Source of the DNA: Streptococcus sp. 29896
GTDB lineage: Bacteria; Bacillota; Bacilli; Lactobacillales; Streptococcaceae
Reading direction: 5' to 3'
NCBI RefSeq assembly: GCF_032594915.1
Contig: NZ_CP118733.1
Location: forward strand, 930,001 to 994,000
DNA length: 64,000 bases
Shown here piece after piece: positions 55,871 to 63,811 of the stretch; the stretch's first letter is position 1; each line of letters opens with the position of its first letter. The notes under the pieces were generated by a model, which saw nothing but the letters and a program-made list of their open reading frames with translations, searched no databases and was not told the DNA's origin. Both the position numbers and the translations under genes were made by a program.

Positions 55871-57080
55871 CATTGAGTTATTTGCAGGTGCAGGTGGTTT
55901 AGCTGATGGATTAGAACAATCAGGAAATGTCCATTTGCTAGCATCTGTAGAGTGGTTAAAACCACAAGTTAGAACTTTAAGGAAACGATTAGAAACAAAA
56001 TATAGTATTAAAGATGCTTCGGAAAGAGTTTTGAATTTCGATATTCAACGGACTGAAGAGCTTATTAATGGTTGGAATAACGATACAGAATTTGAAACCT
56101 CAGTTGGATTAGACAAATTGATTGGTGGGAAATCAGTTGATATGATTTCTGGCGGTCCTCCTTGTCAGGCTTATTCACTTGCAGGTAGAATACGGGATAA
56201 GAACGGCATGAAAGATGACTATCGTAACTTCCTTTTCGAGTCTTATATTCGACTTGTGGATTATTACAAGCCTAAAATAATATTGTTTGAGAATGTTGAA
56301 GGGATGTTAAGTGCAATCCCTACTGGTGAAAATATTACTGACCTGATTAGAAATGGATTTGATTCAATAGGCTATGAAATTATTGATGATCTTAGAAAAT
56401 ACGCGCTAATAGATTTATCAAATTATGGTGTTCCTCAGAAGAGAAAGCGTGTAATTATTCTTGGGGTCAGAAGAGACTCTAAAGATACCGACTATCAAAA
56501 AATTCTTCGGTCATTTTATACAGAGTTACTTCCAAGTAGGATGACTAAAGTAAAAACAGTCAGAGATGCTATAAGTGATTTACCTCCAATTTATCCCTTA
56601 AAAGAACAAATCGGTAGAAATGCTTATGATAATTCTAATGCTGTAAATGGTCACTCATCACGATTCCATAGTCTACGAGATCAAAAAATATTCAATTTAC
56701 TAGCACAAGATATTGTAGATGGTACAAAAAAATATACCTCGGCAGAGGCTTTGAAACAATTATACTTTGAAACAACTGGAAAAAATTCAAATGTACATAA
56801 GTATCATGTTTTACGTTGGGATGAACCAAGCAATACAATACCTGCACATTTGAAAAAAGATGGACTTCGGCATATTCATCCTGATCCCAATCAAAAACGT
56901 AGTATTACTGTTAGGGAAGCAGCGCGTTTACAAACTTTTGATGATGATTTTGAATTTAATGAGTCTCAGTTGGCAAATTTTGAAATGATTGGCAACGCCG
57001 TACCCCCTCTCTTTGCAAAAGTTATCGGTGACCTACTCCCGCAATTTTTAAAGCAAATAAAATTAGAAGAAATAGAATAA
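55860..57080 (+). CDS. DNA cytosine-5 methyltransferase 2
   Basis: 406 residues. Motifs: I ELFAGAGGLADGL, IV GGPPCQAYS with the catalytic Cys, VI ENVEGM, VIII QKRKRVIILG, X IGNAVPPLFA. It is clearly different from MTase 1 in its recognition region. Two C5 enzymes suggest that each strand of an asymmetric site has its own methylase. Confidence 0.93.
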   Translation: MINNIELFAGAGGLADGLEQSGNVHLLASVEWLKPQVRTLRKRLETKYSIKDASERVLNFDIQRTEELINGWNNDTEFETSVGLDKLIGGKSVDMISGGPPCQAYSLAGRIRDKNGMKDDYRNFLFESYIRLVDYYKPKIILFENVEGMLSAIPTGENITDLIRNGFDSIGYEIIDDLRKYALIDLSNYGVPQKRKRVIILGVRRDSKDTDYQKILRSFYTELLPSRMTKVKTVRDAISDLPPIYPLKEQIGRNAYDNSNAVNGHSSRFHSLRDQKIFNLLAQDIVDGTKKYTSAEALKQLYFETTGKNSNVHKYHVLRWDEPSNTIPAHLKKDGLRHIHPDPNQKRSITVREAARLQTFDDDFEFNESQLANFEMIGNAVPPLFAKVIGDLLPQFLKQIKLEEIE

Positions 57081-57085
57081 AAAAA

Positions 57086-57145
57086 GAAGGCAATTCGAAA
57101 GCCTTCCAAATGTGGTGAACGCTTTAAAGCTTCACCATTTTATTT
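57086..57145. terminator. Two hairpins between convergent MTase 2 and endonuclease subunit 2
   Basis: GAAGGC/GCCTTC (57086-57106), with A7 on its left, and TGGTGAA...GCTTTAAAGC...TTCACCA (57113-57137) followed by TTTTATTTTTT. Together a bidirectional terminator. Confidence 0.75.
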
Positions 57146-57146
57146 T

Positions 57147-58175
57147 TTATACCGAAAAATCAGCATAATAGACACCTTCTCCAACTAAAGATAGTGTAAC
57201 AGTATTACGACCATATGCTCTCAATGTTTCCATTGTAATTTCTTCCGTTAGTCCTACTCCTAATCGTTTTCTTAGATATCTACCTAAGATACTTTTTTTA
57301 GAAACTCTTTCTCCATCCATAAACACCTGTTTTTGTGAGTATGATGCAAGCTGTTTTGGATATTTTTTTTCTTCAAAAGTTTGAACTCCTTCTAAAGATG
57401 CCTCCATTATGACCCCGTCGTCCCATATTAATTCGATAGGGTCTGAATTTCGTTTCCTTCGTCCTTCAGGTGTAGTAAATTCAGGATCAAGAGGTTTTAT
57501 TAGTTTATCGTTGTTCTTGATTACTTCTTTTGGAATGCGAATGTATGCATCACCCGGAGCGACATGACCATTACTTAGTCCCCAGTTTAATCCACTACTT
57601 CTAGGAACTATGCCTTTCTTAGGATCAAAAAGCGGTATATTAACTGAGTAGTTTACATTATCTTGAAAACTATCCGATCGAACTGTTGTATTTGGTTGAA
57701 AATCAACAATTTGTTGATTCTTTTTCAAAATTGGTGAGCTTACAGAATTTTCGATAATAAATTTGTAATAGTCATCAAGTGGTTCAAAAGTATCTCTCGT
57801 TGCATCCGCTAACGATTCCCTATAATCAGTCCTTAGACCATTTGATGAAAAATTAGCTGAGCCTATCAGTGCAGACAATGTTTTACCGTTCTTTTTCCAG
57901 ATATAAATTTTAGAGTGTATCTCCCTTGTGGTGAAAAGTAAGTTTAAATTTGGATTGCTTTGTTCGATAGTTACTAATGAATTCCATAATCTAGCATCTA
58001 ATCCGCTAGGGTACATTCCCCCTATCACAGTGACTTTTATATTTTCTAATTGTTCCAATCTTTTAATTGGTGCGGGTCCTAGAAAACCACTAATGATAAT
58101 AAATTCATCGGGATAATCAGATAGTAATTCATGTTTAGCAAAAATAATTTCTTCTAACCCTTTCGTAAATAACAT
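57147..58175 (-). CDS. NgoFVII-type PLD restriction endonuclease subunit 2
   Basis: 342 residues, a paralogue of the 53.3-kb subunit: HSKIYIWKK...GSANFS, RSSGLNWGLSNGH, WDDGVIMEA and YYADFS line up. Overall identity is moderate, so an old duplication. It closes an operon of four - strand genes. It may form a heterodimer with subunit 1, each half reading one strand of the site. Confidence 0.82.
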   Translation of the reverse strand: MLFTKGLEEIIFAKHELLSDYPDEFIIISGFLGPAPIKRLEQLENIKVTVIGGMYPSGLDARLWNSLVTIEQSNPNLNLLFTTREIHSKIYIWKKNGKTLSALIGSANFSSNGLRTDYRESLADATRDTFEPLDDYYKFIIENSVSSPILKKNQQIVDFQPNTTVRSDSFQDNVNYSVNIPLFDPKKGIVPRSSGLNWGLSNGHVAPGDAYIRIPKEVIKNNDKLIKPLDPEFTTPEGRRKRNSDPIELIWDDGVIMEASLEGVQTFEEKKYPKQLASYSQKQVFMDGERVSKKSILGRYLRKRLGVGLTEEITMETLRAYGRNTVTLSLVGEGVYYADFSV

Positions 58176-58240
58176 ATACCTCTCCTTTTCTCTTTGAAAA
58201 ACATCAGCAAACGCTCATCTAGTTACTGATGTAACCGAAA

Positions 58241-58552
58241 TTAATAATATAATTCATCTTTTAGTGATTCAATAAATTCAGTATAGAATCTCCTAATGCT
58301 AGCAGAAACATATTCGTGACTTTCTGACTTAGTATTTTGCAGAAGGGTTGTATAACTTGTCAATTGCTCTACCTCAGACAATTCCACATCAAATCTCTTC
58401 ACTTTGCAAAGATTGCTAAAATCATCAAGAAAAGTTGATAATGTTTCGATGTTATCTGTTCCATAGACATTTTTACTTAGACGAATTTTTAAATTGCCAA
58501 GCTCACTATCTAAATTATCAAAAATATCTTCAAAATCCATATTATCCTCCAA
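58241..58552 (-). CDS. Small acidic protein of unknown function
   Basis: 103 residues, acidic and helical (MEDNMDFEDIFDNLDSEL...). No family recognised. Second Met (MDFED) is an alternative start. It lies between the 129-residue gene and endonuclease subunit 2, so it may be part of the restriction module. Confidence 0.5.
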   Translation of the reverse strand: MEDNMDFEDIFDNLDSELGNLKIRLSKNVYGTDNIETLSTFLDDFSNLCKVKRFDVELSEVEQLTSYTTLLQNTKSESHEYVSASIRRFYTEFIESLKDELYY

Positions 58553-58612
58553 TTTTATTCAGTTAGTTCCTCTATTTTTATATCTAGAAACTTTGCGATC
58601 TTAATCGCAGTT

Positions 58613-59002
58613 TTAATCCATTTTTTTAAATAGACCAGGAAATATCTTCTGAGCCTCATTCAAAGCTTGATCAAACCTAGCTTTATCAATATAATTTGAT
58701 ACTTTGCCTTCTGGCTCACTAAAAGCATCATTCAAACTTTCAATCATTTCGTTCCAATAGGCATTTGACATATCAGATTGATTAGTTTGCTGTTTAACCA
58801 ATTGTTCTCTTACTTCTTTTAAAGCTATATCAAGTTGATTAACTGAGTAATCGAATAAGTATGGGCGAATATGATCTCTTAATGCATCTTTACAAGCCTC
58901 GACATCATTGAATGTAGCATATTGGTACAGAATATCTAAAACACCGTTAGAAAACGATTTAGGAAGGTCTGAGTGAGTGTTGCTATTTATAGTTGAATTC
59001 AT
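58613..59002 (-). CDS. Protein of unknown function in the restriction operon
   Basis: 129 residues, helical, soluble. No motif recognised. It starts 22 bp after the stop of the HEPN-like gene, so the two are probably translated from one transcript. Confidence 0.55.
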   Translation of the reverse strand: MNSTINSNTHSDLPKSFSNGVLDILYQYATFNDVEACKDALRDHIRPYLFDYSVNQLDIALKEVREQLVKQQTNQSDMSNAYWNEMIESLNDAFSEPEGKVSNYIDKARFDQALNEAQKIFPGLFKKMD

Positions 59003-59024
59003 TCCTTAATTCCTTGATTTATGA

Positions 59025-60035
59025 TTATGTTGGATTGATTTCTGATGTCCAAGTTTTAAATTTCAAGCTAATATATAGCATTACATTGAACAACTTCAAG
59101 AATTCTGTTTTTGAAATTTCACCTGCCCATCTCCCGTGGCCAATCATATGTCGGTTAGGTTTGTCTAACGTAAAACGTTTTGTATCTTTGAAAAATTGAT
59201 ACAACCACTCAAAGAAACCTAAATCTGCAAATGACTTACTTAGTAGTGATTTGTCTAACTTAGATACTGCACCCGTTCCAACAGGCATTTTAGGTGCATC
59301 ACTTAATATTTCAGAGAATCTTGTCAGTGCCCCATCAATTGCTAATGTAGCAAGAGAATACGCAGCGTAGTAATTATTTGATTTGTAACAATCTAGCATT
59401 GAATCTAGTAAAGTAGCTGGGTAACATCCAACTTCGTAAATTCCTTGAATTTCGCTCTCTTCAGAAAGAAATTCATCTAGAGCATTGATCCAATCTTTTT
59501 CCAGTTCAGCAAATTCTCTGTTCCTTAGCCTGTCATAAATTCCAATCTCATTAAAAAAAATTACCCATCCATTTTTTGCAAGTTGACGAACATTTATAAC
59601 AATCTCGTCAATCTCTTCCTGACTATACTCAGTATTAAACTTCTTGAGTATTTTTGCTACATCAGAAAATACTTTTGAATAACTTAAATCTACATTTGCC
59701 AGCAGTCCTTTAACAGATTCAGTTATCGAATTCATGGCTGCCAGATACTCTTCGTTTACGATTGGGTAAATTTTAGGTATTGAGGAAGAGATAGCATTTA
59801 TAAGCTTAGTATCAATAATCGAATTAAAATTTGATGGAAGATAAGTCTTTGCTACAAGATTTGCAGCGAGAGCTGATGAAGCTAAAGAAGACGCGTTTAT
59901 TCGTTCTATAGAATCTTGAAGGGAGTTCACTGCTGATATCAGTGCAGTATTATTGACAATGTTAGAAATTGCTTTTTGGTTAATTGTTGGAAGACTTATT
60001 CCATCTTTGAGCTTTTCAGGTTCAATATTTGTCAT
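59025..60035 (-). CDS. HEPN-like accessory protein (Rx4H motif)
   Basis: 336 residues. The C-terminal part contains NRHMIGHG, giving Arg295-x4-His300, the RNase motif pattern of HEPN proteins and similar to the NRHxxxHG form found in many defence-linked genes. The N-terminal half is helical with no clear domain. GAGGAGGAG precedes the ATG. It heads the operon that ends with endonuclease subunit 2. Confidence 0.6.
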   Translation of the reverse strand: MTNIEPEKLKDGISLPTINQKAISNIVNNTALISAVNSLQDSIERINASSLASSALAANLVAKTYLPSNFNSIIDTKLINAISSSIPKIYPIVNEEYLAAMNSITESVKGLLANVDLSYSKVFSDVAKILKKFNTEYSQEEIDEIVINVRQLAKNGWVIFFNEIGIYDRLRNREFAELEKDWINALDEFLSEESEIQGIYEVGCYPATLLDSMLDCYKSNNYYAAYSLATLAIDGALTRFSEILSDAPKMPVGTGAVSKLDKSLLSKSFADLGFFEWLYQFFKDTKRFTLDKPNRHMIGHGRWAGEISKTEFLKLFNVMLYISLKFKTWTSEINPT

Positions 60036-60063
60036 AGACTACTCCTCCTCAAAATATAAATTT

Positions 60064-60072
60064 ATTATATCA
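60064..60072 (-). promoter_or_regulatory. Extended -10 promoter of the HEPN-like operon
   Basis: TGATATAAT on the - strand, about 30 bp before the start codon. Confidence 0.55.
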
Positions 60073-60112
60073 TGAAAAACTTATTTAGTCGGTTTACTTT
60101 TCTAATCTCCTC

Positions 60113-60146
60113 CAAAAAAAGAAACTGAGAGAAAATCTCAGCTTCT
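60113..60146 (-). terminator. Terminator of the toxin-antitoxin unit
   Basis: On the - strand GAAGCTGAGA pairs with TCTCAGTTTC and is followed by T7. Confidence 0.8.
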
Positions 60147-60160
60147 GGAGTTGATTAGAA

Positions 60161-60673
60161 TTAAATCTTATTTTTTGTCATTGGACAATAGTTATAATTT
60201 TTAAAATCTTTCTGGTTATAGTATAAAGAAGGATATCCTAGATGATGGTAATCAATTAAAAGAGGGTAGATAGTCTTGCCTTGAAGATAACAAATTAATC
60301 TGCAACCTTGTGATAGACCAAATTGCCATAAAGTTAATTGTTCGGTATGTAAATTATGCAATCGTTTAATGGCTGAACTATACAATTGATAAGCATCATC
60401 TTCCATGGGAATAGTGTGACAATGTTTAAATCCCTGTTTCCCAGGCTCCCAATCTTTAGTTATTTTGGGTATCAATTCAGTTAAAATTTGAGTGATAAAG
60501 TCTGCGTATTCATCACTATCTTTTAAAAAAGTAGTGAATTCACCCTTCTTAAATGACTGTAACCAATTTTTATATTGAAAATCGAATGTCACATTTGATT
60601 TTGGTAACTCTGCTGTAGGTATTCGACTCCCATTAGGTTTGCTTACATTTGGAATCTTTTTTCGTTTTTTCAT
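60161..60673 (-). CDS. Toxin candidate linked to the Panacea/SocA antitoxin
   Basis: 170 residues. Basic N-terminus (MKKRKKIPNVSKPNG); the C-terminal half has CRLICYLQGKTIYPLLIDYHHLGYPS, a beta-rich segment reminiscent of RelE-fold enzymes. Its ATG overlaps the stop of the antitoxin gene (TAATG). Position after a SocA-type antitoxin is the main reason for the toxin call; the sequence alone does not prove it. Confidence 0.5.
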   Translation of the reverse strand: MKKRKKIPNVSKPNGSRIPTAELPKSNVTFDFQYKNWLQSFKKGEFTTFLKDSDEYADFITQILTELIPKITKDWEPGKQGFKHCHTIPMEDDAYQLYSSAIKRLHNLHTEQLTLWQFGLSQGCRLICYLQGKTIYPLLIDYHHLGYPSLYYNQKDFKNYNYCPMTKNKI

Positions 60674-61149
60674 TAGACCAATCTAGTTGAATAATATTCG
60701 AAGATAGTTTTATAAGACAGCTTCTTATTTGAGCTTTCGAGTGGTGATAACCCCTTTCGAGCTTCTTGCCAAGGAAGTTCATTGTGAGTGAGCAATTCTA
60801 AATCACTTCCATTAAATTTCCCATATATCTCTAGCACATCATTAATATTTTCAATTTCATCGCCATTAAAATCTACTTCAACATCAGTAAAGTAAGGAGA
60901 TTTAGAAATAACTTTGCCACCAAATTCTTTAAAGCAAGTGTATACTTCAGGTATAACAGGACCGTGTACCCATGCCTCAAAATCAGCCTTGAATAAAAGA
61001 TATTGTTCAAAATCTTCGGACACATTCTCCGCCGTTAATGCTAGATGCCATGATTGAACATAATAAAGTAATTTCTGCAATTTTTTAGGAGTTACTTCAG
61101 GTGCTTCAGAAATTAAATAATTGATAGTAGCTTTTAATTTATTATCCAT
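60673..61149 (-). CDS. Panacea (SocA/DUF4065) domain antitoxin
   Basis: 158 residues. TPKKLQKLLYYVQSWHLA and FKADFEAWVHGPVIPEVY are the hallmark stretches of the Panacea/SocA-like domain, an antitoxin fold paired with many unrelated toxins. First gene of a two-gene unit. Confidence 0.82.
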   Translation of the reverse strand: MDNKLKATINYLISEAPEVTPKKLQKLLYYVQSWHLALTAENVSEDFEQYLLFKADFEAWVHGPVIPEVYTCFKEFGGKVISKSPYFTDVEVDFNGDEIENINDVLEIYGKFNGSDLELLTHNELPWQEARKGLSPLESSNKKLSYKTIFEYYSTRLV

Positions 61150-61684
61150 TTTTTGCCCCCTATTAAAGATTTGAGAGATCTTATTAGTAACAAAAACAAT
61201 ATTCCTAATAATATTGTATCACACTTGTCAAGTACTACATGTAGGGTTGAAGTTTTTAAATATCCACAATATATTGTTTGTTTTTAAAATAAAGGTAGAA
61301 CTATTTGATGGATAGCCTAATATTAAAGAACTACACTTTGAATGTTGATTTTAACAAGAAATAAAAAATAGAATTATCCCCCAAAATCCTTTATAATAGA
61401 ATGTAGCTGAAAAAATGTACTTTTGAAAGTGCTGAACTTCATCAAATTGTGGATGCTAAATGTACTTTTCAAAAGAGATATAAAGAATAATATAAACTAA
61501 TCATTATGTACAATAAATAACCCTATTCAAAAGTACAAAACAAAAATAAAGTACATTTTTTGAAGAATGTACTTTATACTTCTATCTCAGTATTATCAAG
61601 GGTTTAGTCCATGTTAGGTCAATTGTTCATAAATTTTTAGTTTTACTGCTATATAACTAGAAATTTTTTTCACGCCCAAAATTT
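61150..61684. other. Right-end non-coding region of the island with repeated TGTACTTTT motifs
   Basis: About 535 bp without a gene. It holds the antitoxin promoter (- strand TGATACAAT, 61213-61221), a CTACATGTAG palindrome (61235-61244) and six GTAC-centred motifs: TGTACTTTTGAAA at 61416, TGTACTTTTCAAAAG at 61461, TGTACAA at 61507, TTCAAAAGTACA at 61526 and a 12-bp inverted pair at 61546-61557/61566-61577. Possible arm sites for recombinases or repressor, and the last pair could act as a terminator. Confidence 0.55.
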
Positions 61685-61713
61685 CAAAAATCTACATTAT
61701 TTCACGGTAAACT
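61685..61713 (+). repeat. Right attachment repeat (attR side) overlapping the tmrB-like stop codon
   Basis: Second copy of the 29-bp direct repeat. Its last 17 bases encode the end of the TmrB-like protein (KFTVK, TAA), so integration preserves that gene. Confidence 0.85.
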
Positions 61714-62218
61714 TACTGAGCATTAGAATCTCCTTCGCAACCTCTTCTGGCTTCAAACTGTCTGTGTTTAACCTTTGCCCAGGAATATGACTTTCAAAAG
61801 CTTTTAAACAAACATCAAGATGTTTTTTGGCCCAGATGTTGTCTTCATTGACTCGATTGTCTAAACGTTCTAAAATGGTTGTTTTGTCAGCTAACAAAAT
61901 ATAATGTTCCAAAGGAATCTTATCCTTTATCAATTGCTGAATAATCTCCTGATAATATTCTTTCTTATAGATTGTCATGGGAATAATAATAGTCTTATCA
62001 GTTTTAGCCGCTAAATCAAATACTATTTTATAAGTAATCTGTCGCCAAACGGAATAATCTTGAAAATCTTCAGGACATACAGTCTGAGGTAATTGATGTT
62101 GTAAGAAATCACCTAGTAACTTGGGATCATATAGATACGAGTTTTCTATTCGTTTGTGTAATATATTTGCTAAAGTAGTCTTGCCGACACCGAATGGGCC
62201 GTTTAACCAAATAATCAT
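61697..62218 (-). CDS. TmrB-like P-loop ATP-binding protein
   Basis: 173 residues. Walker A NGPFGVGKTT; DFQDYSVWRQITYKIV and IIIPMTIYKKEYY match Bacillus TmrB (tunicamycin resistance). Resembles small-molecule kinases of the AAA_33 type; the substrate here is unknown. Its 3' end is the target site of the island and its coding sequence is intact. Confidence 0.82.
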   Translation of the reverse strand: MIIWLNGPFGVGKTTLANILHKRIENSYLYDPKLLGDFLQHQLPQTVCPEDFQDYSVWRQITYKIVFDLAAKTDKTIIIPMTIYKKEYYQEIIQQLIKDKIPLEHYILLADKTTILERLDNRVNEDNIWAKKHLDVCLKAFESHIPGQRLNTDSLKPEEVAKEILMLSKFTVK

Positions 62219-62243
62219 ACAGTATTCCTTTCTATTTTTACAA

Positions 62244-62282
62244 AAAAAGTTTACACAAAATAAATTATGTAAACTTTTTTCT
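62244..62282 (-). terminator. Terminator of the satD-DUF3307 operon
   Basis: AAAAAGTTTACA pairs with TGTAAACTTTTT; T-rich on both strands. Confidence 0.8.
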
Positions 62283-62283
62283 T

Positions 62284-63024
62284 CTATAAAATCAATAAAA
62301 CGTACAATACTAGGACACTAATGATACTAAATAGCGAACCAATTAAATAGTATTCAGCAAAGGCTTGGCTTTTGGATATTTTATCATAGCGTGCGATGGA
62401 CTTTGCTGTAAATACCAGTCCGATAGCTGTGTATTGTCCTAGAAGCAGAAAAATTCCCATTATGAGGCGCTCCAACTGACCAATCAAGGCTCCTGCACCT
62501 GTCACAGTCTGCTCTTCTTCTCCTTCCACTACCTGATATTTGCTAAAGTAGAGTTTGAAAAGAATATTGACGGGCTTACTGATTAGAAGGATAAAAAGGA
62601 TTTGCAGGAGGATATAATTTGGTTCAATCCAGAGTGAGTGTGAAGCGACATTGACACCGATAGTGTGATAAAGAATGATGACAGAGATGATATGTAGCAA
62701 TTGATCCGCTAGGAATGCTCCAGCTTCCCAGGAGTCCTTTATCCAATGGTGTTTGTTGAGAAAATATTTGACATAGTCAATCGCAAGATGGCTCAGCCAA
62801 ACTTGAAAAAATAAATCTCCGTTTTGAACGGGGGGCAGTAAGGCTAGAATAAGAAGAGGGATAGCAACAATGAAAAGGTGCATGAAAAGAGCTTTTAAAT
62901 GAAGCTTTTTATCATCTGCCAGTGCTTGACTTTGGAAGGTGAAATCACTTAAAAAGTGAGCAATAAGCAAGGCGGTTAAAACTGGATGTTGAATAAGATA
63001 GCTAGAAATAACTGAAAATGACAT
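62284..63024 (-). CDS. DUF3307 integral membrane protein
   Basis: 246 residues, about seven transmembrane helices. Several His and Asp residues sit in or near the helices: AHFLSDFTFQ, HLKALFMHL and SHLAIDYVKYF, a pattern that suggests a membrane-embedded metal site. It starts 3 bp after satD, a pairing seen in other bacteria. Function unknown. Confidence 0.8.
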   Translation of the reverse strand: MSFSVISSYLIQHPVLTALLIAHFLSDFTFQSQALADDKKLHLKALFMHLFIVAIPLLILALLPPVQNGDLFFQVWLSHLAIDYVKYFLNKHHWIKDSWEAGAFLADQLLHIISVIILYHTIGVNVASHSLWIEPNYILLQILFILLISKPVNILFKLYFSKYQVVEGEEEQTVTGAGALIGQLERLIMGIFLLLGQYTAIGLVFTAKSIARYDKISKSQAFAEYYLIGSLFSIISVLVLYVLLIL

Positions 63025-63027
63025 GCT

Positions 63028-63696
63028 TTATCCTTCTTTCTGACTGAGCTGGAGAATCAAATTCATGGCAGTTTGACGATTACGCAGGTAGAGTTTGATT
63101 CCACTGGATTTCAAACGTTTGGTAAAGGCGCTTTGACTGAGTTTCATTTTCTCAGCAATTGGCTTTTGTGTGAAATCTTCTTGATAGATTTTTTGGGAGA
63201 TTAAGGTTTCAAACAGATCCGTTTGTGAACGATTCCAGGCAGCTTTGATGAAATCGCTAGAAGTTAGCAAGGGGTTGATCACACGATCGATTTGCTTGTA
63301 TTCAGATGAAAATGCAATTTTGCTGGTGCCGTAGTCATGGTTGTCATGAATGAAGTCAATAGCCTTGCGTGCTTCCCAATAAGCTGGACCATCTGCTCCA
63401 ATACTTAGCTTGGGATCGATAGCTGTTAGAATCTCACCCAAACCAATTCCAAATCGAATCTCCACCTCATCACGAAAGGCTAATTGGATTTGGTCAATCA
63501 TCAAAAAGATATAAGAGTTAGGCTTGCATAAAGCTTGAAATTCATCTCCCTTTGTAATGGTAAAAGGTGATGCGAAGTCCGGAGCGAAGGAATGATTGAT
63601 TCTATTCAGCTGTTGTTTTAGCCGCTCTTGAATACTAGAGCGGTTGGAAGTCTGTTTTGAATTGACAATATCTCCTATTATTGCGATATAATTCAT
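63028..63696 (-). CDS. satD: SatD family protein (cyclase-like fold plus HTH)
   Basis: 222 residues from ATG 63696, which follows AGAGGA; a longer frame reaching upstream runs through the promoter and is rejected. IAIIGDIVNSK, ITKGDEFQALC and FGIGLGEI...GADGPAYWEARKAI look like the metal-binding strands of a nucleotidyl cyclase/GGDEF-type palm (Asp in GDI and GDEF). The C-terminus (IAEKMKLSQSAFTKRLKSSGI) is a helix-turn-helix. SatD was named in the Streptococcus mutans acid-tolerance sat operon with ffh; its biochemistry is not established. Confidence 0.8.
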   Translation of the reverse strand: MNYIAIIGDIVNSKQTSNRSSIQERLKQQLNRINHSFAPDFASPFTITKGDEFQALCKPNSYIFLMIDQIQLAFRDEVEIRFGIGLGEILTAIDPKLSIGADGPAYWEARKAIDFIHDNHDYGTSKIAFSSEYKQIDRVINPLLTSSDFIKAAWNRSQTDLFETLISQKIYQEDFTQKPIAEKMKLSQSAFTKRLKSSGIKLYLRNRQTAMNLILQLSQKEG

Positions 63697-63722
63697 AACT
63701 TGTCCTCTGTTTTCTATTATAT

Positions 63723-63794
63723 TTCCATTATAACGGACAATGTAAATATTGTCCACCAAAAGGGACAATTTAAATTATTTCCGTTATAATGGAA
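63723..63794. promoter_or_regulatory. Mirror-image palindromic promoter region of satD
   Basis: Two 32-bp arms (63723-63754 and 63763-63794) around 8 bp; the outer 15 bp are perfectly inverted (TTCCATTATAACGGA). Each arm contains TATAAT, with TGGACA (- strand) or GGGACA (+ strand) 17 bp upstream, so promoters face both ways. GGACAAT-6-ATTGTCC inside the left arm is a likely operator. Confidence 0.7.
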
Positions 63795-63811
63795 AGTAAT
63801 TGGGCTCGAAA

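Larger units (their letters stand above)
44549..61713. mobile_element. Integrated genomic island with three-recombinase module and restriction cargo
   Basis: About 17.2 kb bounded by a perfect 29-bp direct repeat. It contains three tandem tyrosine recombinases, a TnpC-like protein, a zinc-ribbon array protein, a repressor, a restriction-modification system and a toxin-antitoxin pair. It is AT-richer than its flanks and interrupts the dif to tmrB-like interval. No conjugation or replication genes, so it is a Tn554-like or integrative mobilisable element rather than an ICE. Confidence 0.85.

Noticed and set aside
63697-63768. 24-residue N-terminal extension of SatD
   Set aside because: It runs through the -10 boxes and the palindrome; ATG 63696 has the ribosome site and matches the start of the domain.
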